A DNA stretch of 5,539 nt from Blastocatellia bacterium (GTDB lineage Bacteria; Acidobacteriota; Blastocatellia; Pyrinomonadales; Pyrinomonadaceae), in assembly GCA_003175865.1 (NCBI GenBank), contig PSRF01000282.1, positions 1 through 5,539 of the forward strand, written 5' to 3'. The translations under genes and the position numbers were made by a program. The number at the start of each line of letters is the position of its first letter. The stretch's first letter is position 1. Below are positions 1 to 5,198 of the stretch, piece by piece. Below the pieces are notes generated by a model that was not told the DNA's origin, ran no database searches, and worked only from the letters and a program-made list of their open reading frames with translations.

Positions 1-327
1 AGATCCACAGAAGATTCCATTAGTGAGGGCGACGTGTTGGTAGTCGCTGGTACTTCAAAAGGAAAAGTCTTTCAGGTACTTGTCTTTCGAAACCTTACAA
101 AGAATATCACCAGCTATAAAGGTCATAGCTTGGTACCGGTTCGACTAGGGGTTGCCTTGATGATGCTCTCGGCGATCTGCGTTTCGGCATACTCTTATTT
201 TTACATCCATGCGATGGCTTTCCTGCCTATAACAGTTCTGGCCATTTTTGTTTGTATCAGTGGCTTCGTTGTATACCTCGACTTCAGATACAGGAATGCG
301 ATTAAGTCGATTGAGAATTACAAGTAA
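1..327 (+). CDS. C-terminal part of a small two-helix membrane protein (5' end outside window)
   Basis: Frame 1 is open from the first base to the TAA at 325-327, giving 108 visible residues. The GTG at 34 lies inside a continuous reading (ISEGDVLVVAGTSKGK) and has no Shine-Dalgarno site, so I treat the gene as truncated by the window edge. The first visible ~35 residues are polar and beta-like (EGDVLVVAGTSKGKVFQVLV then FRNLTKN). This resembles small OB-like or SH3-like barrels next to membrane anchors, but the resemblance is only impressionistic. Two hydrophobic segments follow, at about visible residues 49-69 (LGVALMMLSAICVSAYSYFY) and 73-93 (AFLPITVLAIFVCISGFVVY). They are separated by a short turn, so form a helical hairpin, and a basic tail (RYRNAIKSIENYK) closes the protein, probably on the cytoplasmic side. 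I do not recognise the family and assign no function. Being a real gene is likely because the hydrophobic pattern is coherent and runs cleanly to the stop. Confidence 0.65.
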   Translation, partial: RSTEDSISEGDVLVVAGTSKGKVFQVLVFRNLTKNITSYKGHSLVPVRLGVALMMLSAICVSAYSYFYIHAMAFLPITVLAIFVCISGFVVYLDFRYRNAIKSIENYK

Positions 328-390
328 CCGCTGAATTACCCTTCGCTCACCATGCTCGGTGCAATCCATGAATAACTAGGTTAAGATCGC

Positions 391-435
391 TTCCGCGTAA
401 CAGGCCGCAACCCGTCCGCGGAAAGGGCTGAGCCC
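391..435. repeat. Inverted repeat plus adjacent small hairpin in gap
   Basis: TTCCGCG at 391-397 is matched exactly by CGCGGAA at 417-423, a 7-bp stem with a 19-base loop. Immediately after it, GGGCT at 425-429 and AGCCC at 431-435 form a second compact inverted repeat. No T-run follows, so this is not a classic intrinsic terminator. It may be 3' structure of the upstream membrane-protein transcript or part of the leader of the LRR gene. The base pairing is seen directly; any role is inference. Confidence 0.35.
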
Positions 436-473
436 ACCTGACTCTCGTCTTCTACAACCTGGATCTTCTTTTG

Positions 474-493
474 GCCCGCATGCGGACTCGGGC
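474..493. promoter_or_regulatory. Palindrome with alternative hairpin just upstream of the LRR gene ribosome binding site
   Basis: CCGCATGCGG at 476-485 is a perfect 10-bp palindrome. Overlapping it, GCCCG at 474-478 can pair with CGGGC at 489-493, so two mutually exclusive foldings are possible. The Shine-Dalgarno AGGAG of the next gene is at 503-507, only about ten bases downstream. It could be an operator half-site pair or a translation-modulating hairpin. Neither is demonstrated, and a 10-bp palindrome can arise by chance. Confidence 0.25.
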
Positions 494-513
494 ATTAACG
501 AAAGGAGATCAAC

Positions 514-2472
514 ATGCCTGATTCAACGCCTCGCCTTCCCGACCGTCCATCGCTCGAGCAACTCCGGAAACAAGCCAAGGCATTGTTGAGACAGCTGCGC
601 AATGGAGATGCATCTGCGACTGACAGATTGCATGTTTATAAGTCCGATGTCACCGAACCGATCCTCGCGCACGCCCAGTATGTCATCGCTCGCGAATACG
701 GTTTTGATAGCTGGCCCAAACTCGTTCGTCATGTTCAGTCGTCACAACCCGGTGTCGAACAGCACCAACGCATCGCACAGGATATGGTTGCAGTCTACAA
801 CTCTGCTGATGACCAGGCTGTCACTCGTCTGAATGATCTCTTCCACAGCTCACTCAACGTCGAGCAAATTCGCGATTCTATTCGTGACAAACTTTTCAAC
901 CTTCCTGACACTCAACAACCTCTGAACAGTTTCACACTGCCTGATGCACAACTGATCGTCGCACGACTGTACGGTTTTCAGAGTTGGAGTGAGTTGGTGC
1001 AGTCGAGCAACGCAGCTGATACCGATCCGCGTTCGGCTCCAGTGTTCCTAAATTCGAGGCCGCCGTTCTACCTGATCGACTGGGCCAACAACAGCATTGA
1101 GCCACGCCAACCAATGTCTACGAGAGACTGGGAGATTTTTTGTGACGTGATCGAGGAGTTGGGCCTGACAGCGATCAACTCAGCGAGCCTGATCGGTGAT
1201 GACGACCTGGAGGTAATTTCCAGACTCGATCAGATAACGTCGCTCAACCTGGACGGTTCCAAACGTCTCACGGACAAAGGTGTGCAGTACCTCGCGCGCA
1301 TGCCACAACTTCGCAAGTTGATCCTCGGAGGACGCGTTACTGATCGAGGTCTTGAAGTTCTACAGCATCTGCGTGAACTCCGTACATTTGAGATGTTTTG
1401 GCAGAGTGAAGTTTCAGATAAGGGCATTTTAAATCTGCGTTTCTGCAATCAACTCGAGGAGGTCGATCTGCTCGGAAGTAATGTGGGCGACGCTGCTATT
1501 GCTGCGCTCACCGGCAAGACAAAACTGAGTCGTTTGAAGACTGGGCGGAATGTCACAGATGAAGGATTAAAGTTAGTTCAAGACTTTCCTGCTTTGAAAT
1601 CCTGGCGGGGTGGCGAAATCGAATACGGGTTGATGTCTTTCGGCGCCAAACCGACAAATCTCTTAATTGATGGTCCATTCACGGGAAATGGACTCGCCAG
1701 TCTTCAAGGACTGGATGGCCTTTTTGGCTTGAGTTTCTTTTGGCACACATCACATCTGCAAGGTAATGATCTTCAACATCTCAAAGGAGTTTCTAATCTC
1801 GGTTATCTCGGCTGCCAGGGAGAACTCTGCAACGACGATGCGATGCGTCACATTGCCGCGCTTCCAAAACTTCGCATGTTGATGGGCCAGGGTACAATCG
1901 CAACCAGTGAAGGCTTCAAATCGCTTGGTCAGTCGCAAACGATTGAATACTTCTGGGGACGTGAGTGTCCTAACTTGAACGGAAGTGGATTCGTCGCCTT
2001 AGCACGAATGCCGAAGTTGAAAGGTCTCGCCGTCAGTTGCAAATTTGTTGACGATGTGGCGCTCTCAAAATTGCCCGACTTCCCCTCCCTCAAAGAGTTG
2101 ATGCCAATGGATGTCAGCGACGATGGCTTTCGTCACATCGGGAACGCGCAACAACTCGAATCGCTGATTCTGATGTATTGCCGCGACACTACTGATATTG
2201 CAACGAGTCATATCGTCGGCATGACAAATCTCAAAAAGTATCATGCGGGCTACACCTTGATTACTGATCGCAGTTTGGAGATGTTGAGTCGAATAACTTC
2301 CCTTGAGGAACTCTCATTCGAAGGATGTAAGTTCATTTCAGACTCAGGTATTCCGTTTTTAACGGATCTACCGCGACTACGTCAGGTTTCGATCGGAGGT
2401 TGTCCGGGGGTGTCGCGCGCAGGGACTACAGGGTTCCGGAGCAACGTGCGAGTCAATTATGACCCGCGTTGA
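514..2472 (+). CDS. Leucine-rich repeat protein with two N-terminal YGF-x-SW modules
   Basis: 652 residues. The ATG is fixed by AGGAG at 503-507 with a 6-base spacer. No signal peptide or membrane segment is visible, so a cytoplasmic protein is expected. Residues ~13-75 (LEQLRKQAKALLRQLRNGD, then AQYVIAREYGFDSWPKLVRH) match a module I know from the N-termini of ankyrin-repeat proteins in Acidobacteria and related soil bacteria. A diverged second copy ends at ~142-163 (LPDAQLIVARLYGFQSWSEL). After a linker (~165-210), about 17 leucine-rich repeats of 21-26 residues fill ~213-640. They have the 'L..L..L......(T/S)D.G...L' rhythm of the GALA/LRR_6 type, e.g. RLTDKGVQYLARMPQLRKL and RVTDRGLEVLQHLRELRTF. 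Repeats in the middle (~360-480) are degenerate and rich in Gly and Trp. LRR solenoids bind proteins, so a scaffold or recognition role is likely; partner and pathway are unknown. No catalytic domain is seen. The stop runs into the G-rich repeat downstream. Confidence 0.95.
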   Translation: MPDSTPRLPDRPSLEQLRKQAKALLRQLRNGDASATDRLHVYKSDVTEPILAHAQYVIAREYGFDSWPKLVRHVQSSQPGVEQHQRIAQDMVAVYNSADDQAVTRLNDLFHSSLNVEQIRDSIRDKLFNLPDTQQPLNSFTLPDAQLIVARLYGFQSWSELVQSSNAADTDPRSAPVFLNSRPPFYLIDWANNSIEPRQPMSTRDWEIFCDVIEELGLTAINSASLIGDDDLEVISRLDQITSLNLDGSKRLTDKGVQYLARMPQLRKLILGGRVTDRGLEVLQHLRELRTFEMFWQSEVSDKGILNLRFCNQLEEVDLLGSNVGDAAIAALTGKTKLSRLKTGRNVTDEGLKLVQDFPALKSWRGGEIEYGLMSFGAKPTNLLIDGPFTGNGLASLQGLDGLFGLSFFWHTSHLQGNDLQHLKGVSNLGYLGCQGELCNDDAMRHIAALPKLRMLMGQGTIATSEGFKSLGQSQTIEYFWGRECPNLNGSGFVALARMPKLKGLAVSCKFVDDVALSKLPDFPSLKELMPMDVSDDGFRHIGNAQQLESLILMYCRDTTDIATSHIVGMTNLKKYHAGYTLITDRSLEMLSRITSLEELSFEGCKFISDSGIPFLTDLPRLRQVSIGGCPGVSRAGTTGFRSNVRVNYDPR

Positions 2473-2540
2473 GGAGACATAGGGGAGAAGGGGGACGCGG
2501 GGATGGGGAGACGGGGAGACGCGGGGACTGGGAGACGCTG
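2471..2540. repeat. G-run minisatellite (GGGGAGACG-type), possible G-quadruplex
   Basis: Starting within the stop codon of the LRR gene, the + strand carries degenerate units of the form GGGGAGACG / GGGGACGCG. Runs of three or more G lie at 2482-2485, 2490-2494, 2499-2502, 2505-2508, 2513-2516, 2523-2526 and 2530-2532, with 2-6-base spacers. Seven closely spaced G-runs meet the usual sequence rule for an intramolecular G-quadruplex on the + strand, i.e. in RNA read from the LRR gene. Similar GGGGAGACG minisatellites between genes are familiar to me from cyanobacterial and acidobacterial genomes, where their reverse strand gives artefactual 'SPSPRLPVSPSP' ORFs. No intrinsic terminator is recognisable here, so this tract might instead slow or stop transcription (inference). 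The rest of the gap (2541-2679) shows nothing I can name. Confidence 0.75.
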
Positions 2541-2691
2541 CGATACGATCGGTCTCTGGAATTTTCTGGGTTGATGAACTTCACGCACGGGCTTATCGTT
2601 AGGATACTCAGGTAAACGTCGTAACTCGATGTGATTCGTCGGCAAAGCAACCGCCTAGAAGGCTCTATTCAAGTTTCACAGGAGGTGTTTC

Positions 2692-3453
2692 ATGTACTGT
2701 CCTCGATGTGGTCATCAGACAATTTCTGACGAATTACGTTTCTGTTCATACTGCGGCTTCAAGCTCGGCGTTGTGAAAGCGGCACTTGCTGAAAGCGAAG
2801 AAACGCCAAACACTGCCTCGTCTGATACACCGGCACTGTCACACCAGCCTCGCCAGAGAGATATAAACATTGGAGTAATCCTGATGTTTGCGGGGACTTT
2901 ATTAGCGAGTTGGGTGGCCGGTACAACTGGGCTCGGGCGTGGTCGCGCACCTGGAGCAATTGTCCTGGGGATCTTCTATTTGGCGCTAACCCTTTTGTCC
3001 GGGCCCATTACGAAGGGAATTCATAAACTGCTTTCCTGGGAAGATGATGTCAGCCCTTCAACTAGTCAAAAGGCCCTGGGGTTTGGGTCAGCGCTGATGT
3101 TCATCAGCACTGTTATATTAGGCATGAGCTCGCTTCTCATTTACGGCCGTGTCAAGTCGACACCAACTTTCATTGGCGTCGGGTTGGCGTTTTTCTTGCT
3201 TCTGTTTGTCGGACGCTATCTGATGCGCGGCCTACAGAACATCCTCAAAGATGAATCAAAACCGGCGGTTTCGAAGTCACTTGGAACCGAGAATCAGGCG
3301 CCCAGGGTTACGACAGGTTTTGATGTTCCAAGTTTGCCTGCAGGACAAGGCGCACCTGTTCCACTCTTTGGAGCACATCGGGTTACAACCGCAGAAATAG
3401 TGGCACCATCGAGCATCACTGAACATACAACCAGTCTGCTCGATGAAAAGTAA
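2692..3453 (+). CDS. Zinc-ribbon protein with four predicted transmembrane helices
   Basis: 253 residues. The start is set by a near-perfect AGGAGGT at 2680-2686, six bases before the ATG. The N-terminus is a zinc ribbon: MYCPRCGHQT then FCSYCGFKL, with Cys3, Cys6, Cys18 and Cys21 as presumed zinc ligands (CxxC-x11-CxxC). A polar Ser/Thr/Pro-rich linker (~28-57) follows. Four hydrophobic stretches come next, at about 58-77 (NIGVILMFAGTLLASWV), 87-104 (GAIVLGIFYLALTLLSG), 129-150 (GSALMFISTVILGMSSLLI) and 158-177 (IGVGLAFFLLLFVGRYL). The C-terminal ~75 residues are soluble and end in APSSITEHTTSLLDEK. That Thr-rich 'TEHTT..L' ending resembles a short tail I recall from other acidobacterial zinc-ribbon membrane proteins. 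Such N-terminal ribbons usually mediate protein or nucleic-acid contacts at the cytoplasmic face. No enzymatic motif is visible and the specific function is unknown. The gene stands alone, 219 bases from the upstream stop. Confidence 0.92.
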   Translation: MYCPRCGHQTISDELRFCSYCGFKLGVVKAALAESEETPNTASSDTPALSHQPRQRDINIGVILMFAGTLLASWVAGTTGLGRGRAPGAIVLGIFYLALTLLSGPITKGIHKLLSWEDDVSPSTSQKALGFGSALMFISTVILGMSSLLIYGRVKSTPTFIGVGLAFFLLLFVGRYLMRGLQNILKDESKPAVSKSLGTENQAPRVTTGFDVPSLPAGQGAPVPLFGAHRVTTAEIVAPSSITEHTTSLLDEK

Positions 3454-3539
3454 ATTGAATATCCTTGCAGCGAAGGCACCTTTCTATCCATCATCCAAGT
3501 TGGAAACTGCTTTTCGGTTATTTGGCATTGAAAGTTAAT

Positions 3540-3594
3540 GGGGGCGCGCTCGTTGAATGTAACGTGAGTTGAACTGATGCGACCGCTGGCCCCC
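3540..3594. repeat. Inverted repeat GGGGGC / GCCCCC flanking 43 bases
   Basis: GGGGGC at 3540-3545 is complementary to GCCCCC at 3589-3594. Inside, CGTT at 3551-3554 pairs with AACG at 3561-3564. The arrangement could be a small folded element or the ends of a decayed mobile sequence. The arms are short and chance is a reasonable explanation. Confidence 0.25.
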
Positions 3595-3650
3595 TTCCTA
3601 ACTTGCTCTTTTCCCTTCGCTTGGCCTTTTCCCTTCACTTCCCTTTTTTC
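3595..3650. repeat. Pyrimidine-rich direct repeats (CTTTTCCCTTC units)
   Basis: The 15-base unit CTTTTCCCTTCGCTT at 3608-3622 recurs as CTTTTCCCTTCACTT at 3626-3640 (one mismatch, 18-base period). A partial third unit, CCCTTTTTTC, is at 3641-3650. The whole stretch is strongly pyrimidine on the + strand and purine on the - strand. It lies about 80 bases before the hydrolase start. It is probably a simple minisatellite from slippage. It could also affect transcription through the gap, but nothing in the sequence proves that. Confidence 0.6.
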
Positions 3651-3730
3651 TGGGAGTTCTTTCCTGGGGACAGAGAACTGTCTTCAAACTCTTTTCACAG
3701 TTTTCGCGTCCTAAGGGTAGGGAGAGTTTT

Positions 3731-4786
3731 ATGCACTTTCGAACACTCGGCTTGTTTCTAGTTTTAGTTCTTAGTCTGTTAGCGCAGACCATTACTCCCA
3801 CCCCGCCGCCGCAACCTGAAACCGGGCCCGGTGGCAAACAAGCACCTCATGCCGCAGTTATCAAAAATCGCTACGGACAAGGTGGGAAGGAATACTGGAT
3901 TTACGAGCCTGACAAACCCAAGCCGACGACTGCTCCGGTAGTGATCTTCTTGCACGGTTGGGGTGGCACAAATCCTCTGTACTACGGTGCGTGGATCGAC
4001 CATATTGTGAAGCGCGGAAACATAGTCGTCTTCCCACGTTATCAATCGAGCATACTGACGGCGCGAGAAGACTTCATTCCGAATACTCTCGACGGAATCA
4101 AAGGCGCTCTCAAACGACTTCAAACTGAACCCGGGCATGTGCGTCCTGACTTAACCCGCGTCGCAACTGTTGGTCATTCACTTGGCGGCGTGTTGTCGGC
4201 AAGTGTTGCGGCACTAGCACACGAATCAGGTCTTCCACGTGTACGGGCGGTGATGTCGGTTGAACCAGGTTTGACCCAGCCTCCAGCAAGCGTGCCCATC
4301 GCGGATCTGAAGAAGATCGAGAGTGATACCTTGTTGCTGTCAGTTGCGGGTGACCGCGACACACTAGTGCAGGACTACGACTCGAAGAGGATCTATTACG
4401 AGTCAACTCGCGTCAGTGCTGACAACAAGAACTTCATCAGATTAGTGAGTGACGACAGAGGCTCACCACCTTTAATCGCGAGCCATCGCGCGCCAACTGC
4501 ACCCGACAAGGCGTACGACAACGGCGAAGGCGATCTATCAAACTGGCGTCCGTTCGGATCGACCTCTGGTAGATCAAGTGATCGCCAGGTTAATTCCGCG
4601 CGTAACGTCGATACTAACGCGCTCGATTATTACGGCACTTGGAAACTCTTTGACGCGCTATGCGACGCAGCGTTCTATAACAAGAACCGCGAATACGCAC
4701 TCGGCAATACTCCACAACAACGCTTCATGGGCAAATGGAGCGATGGCGTTCCAGTAAAAGAGTTGTTTGTAACAGACAAACCTTAA
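3731..4786 (+). CDS. Secreted alpha/beta hydrolase (probable esterase/lipase)
   Basis: 351 residues. AGGGAGAG at 3719-3726, four bases before the ATG, supports the start. The N-terminus is a signal peptide (MHFRTLGLFLVLVLSLLAQT; cleavage probably near Ala18), followed by a Pro-rich spacer (~22-38), so the enzyme is expected outside the inner membrane. The alpha/beta-hydrolase core starts near residue 52. It has an oxyanion-hole HGWGG at 75-79, then a nucleophile elbow GHSLGG at 148-153 with Ser150. The acid lies in GDRDTLV (207-213), most likely Asp210 or else Asp208. His252 in IASHRAP is the best candidate for the catalytic histidine. A C-terminal extension (DYYGTWKLFDALCDAAF, then RFMGKWSDGVPVKEL) covers ~299-346. 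The layout recalls PAF-acetylhydrolase-like and dienelactone-hydrolase-like serine esterases. The substrate (acyl ester, polyester or lipid) cannot be told from the sequence. There is no obvious partner: the next gene is 412 bases away. All catalytic residues seem intact. Confidence 0.94.
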   Translation: MHFRTLGLFLVLVLSLLAQTITPTPPPQPETGPGGKQAPHAAVIKNRYGQGGKEYWIYEPDKPKPTTAPVVIFLHGWGGTNPLYYGAWIDHIVKRGNIVVFPRYQSSILTAREDFIPNTLDGIKGALKRLQTEPGHVRPDLTRVATVGHSLGGVLSASVAALAHESGLPRVRAVMSVEPGLTQPPASVPIADLKKIESDTLLLSVAGDRDTLVQDYDSKRIYYESTRVSADNKNFIRLVSDDRGSPPLIASHRAPTAPDKAYDNGEGDLSNWRPFGSTSGRSSDRQVNSARNVDTNALDYYGTWKLFDALCDAAFYNKNREYALGNTPQQRFMGKWSDGVPVKELFVTDKP

Positions 4787-4894
4787 AACGAAAACCCCAT
4801 ACGGGCAGAAGCTGTGAAAGGTCGAAAATACCACCGGCTGGTCCGGTGGAGCCGTTATGCTCGGCGCTACCACACGGTTGATTGCTTATTTCGA

Positions 4895-4991
4895 GATGTC
4901 ACGGGCTTGTCCCGTGGAGTTTCACGTTACTCGATTTGGAGCGGCGAAATAGCAACTAGCGTGAAACTCCACCGGGCAAGCCGATGGTATC
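4895..4991. repeat. 32-bp imperfect inverted repeat joining units 2 and 3
   Basis: The arms at 4895-4926 and 4960-4991 match as inverted repeats at 26 of 32 positions with no gap. The inner 13 bases are perfect (GTGGAGTTTCACG at 4914-4926 against CGTGAAACTCCAC at 4960-4972). They enclose a 33-base spacer. Units 2 and 3 therefore share extra sequence beyond the 25-base hairpin, unlike units 1 and 4. A transcript could form either two small hairpins or one long stem. The centre of the array may be an older duplicated and inverted pair. Confidence 0.75.
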
Positions 4992-5003
4992 TTCAGGTTC
5001 TTA

Positions 5004-5021
5004 CAGCTCGTGTAGTAGCTG
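5004..5021. repeat. Small hairpin in the spacer between units 3 and 4
   Basis: CAGCT at 5004-5008 pairs with AGCTG at 5017-5021 around an 8-base loop. A comparable short stem, GCCG at 4851-4854 with CGGC at 4862-4865, lies in the first spacer. These secondary stems sit between the main hairpins and may belong to a larger folded unit; they are short enough to be chance. Confidence 0.25.
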
Positions 5022-5143
5022 CGAACATGAGTCTCCACCGGGCGAGCCGGTGGTATCAATAATTTTCTTGAGAGCTTCGGCAGTGTGGGAATCCTTCAAC
5101 ATCCTTTCAAAATAGCCAACCAAAGACCCACCTCTGTATAAAC

Positions 5144-5170
5144 CTGCGCAATCGGCGTAATCTGTGGATT
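5144..5170. repeat. Degenerate 9-bp tandem repeat (CTGCGCAAT / CGGCGTAAT / CTGTGGATT)
   Basis: Three 9-base units follow one another without gaps: CTGCGCAAT at 5144-5152, CGGCGTAAT at 5153-5161 and CTGTGGATT at 5162-5170. A more decayed unit may precede them at 5134-5143. This 'ATCTGCGTAATCTGTGGATT' style of 9-base repeat is one I recall from intergenic regions of Acidobacteria, Bacteroidetes and Planctomycetes. It lies 19-27 bases upstream of the Shine-Dalgarno of the TPR gene, so it would fall in the promoter or leader. Function is unknown. Confidence 0.55.
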
Positions 5171-5198
5171 ATTCAAGTCTAGAACTCCGGAGGACCGC

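Larger units (their letters stand above)
4827..5057. repeat. Array of four evenly spaced hairpin repeats (REP/BIME-like), inverted pair of pairs
   Basis: Four ~25-base palindromic units lie at 4827-4851, 4895-4919, 4967-4991 and 5033-5057. Start-to-start spacing is 68, 72 and 66 bases. The first two read on the + strand and the last two on the - strand. The repeat consensus is GATA, stem CCACCGG, loop CTNGY, stem CCGGTGG, then AG. Units 1 and 4 have perfect 7-bp stems. Unit 2 swaps one stem pair from C-G to G-C and has one T-G wobble. Unit 3 has one T-G wobble when read on its repeat strand. This covariation suggests that the folded form matters. The form resembles REP/BIME-type extragenic palindromes, but no RAYT transposase is in the window. 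With no T-run, unit 1 is at best a weak terminator for the hydrolase gene. The array occupies most of the 412-base gap; no gene is seen there. Confidence 0.8.

Noticed and set aside
34..327. GTG at 34 as the true start of the first gene
   Set aside because: The frame is open to the window edge with sensible protein sequence before the GTG, and there is no ribosome site upstream of it.
421..470. TPP-riboswitch-like words (AGGGCTGAG and ACCTGGATC)
   Set aside because: The order and spacing of the THI-box core (CTGAGA, then GAACCTGATC) are not met and the enclosing helices are absent.
2453..2650. Two overlapping - strand open frames across the gap after the LRR gene
   Set aside because: The C-terminal parts are Ser/Pro-rich translations of the G-run minisatellite. 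The other part of one frame (IELRRLPEYPNDKPVREVHQ) looks somewhat protein-like, but there is no ribosome site or recognisable domain, so I cannot support a gene or pseudogene.
3294..3638. 114-codon - strand open frame overlapping the zinc-ribbon gene end and pyrimidine repeat
   Set aside because: Its start region is the translated purine repeat (KGKGQAKGKEQVRKG) and the rest is antisense to a well-supported gene.
4828..4851. Intrinsic terminator for the hydrolase gene
   Set aside because: The stem is good but no run of T follows, and the same hairpin recurs three more times, so it is better described as a repeat unit.
4827..5057. CRISPR array
   Set aside because: There are only four units, they change orientation midway, differ from each other at several bases, and no cas gene is present.
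4814..5062. 82-codon open frame on the + strand covering the hairpin array
   Set aside because: It starts at a GTG without a Shine-Dalgarno site and its peptide is simply the translated repeat (LHRASRWY appears twice). The palindromes explain the sequence better than a protein does.
5068..5142. Sigma-70-type promoter for the TPR gene (TTGAGA at 5068, TATAAA at 5137)
   Set aside because: The two boxes are about 63 bases apart, and neither has an acceptable partner at 16-18 bases, so no promoter can be called.
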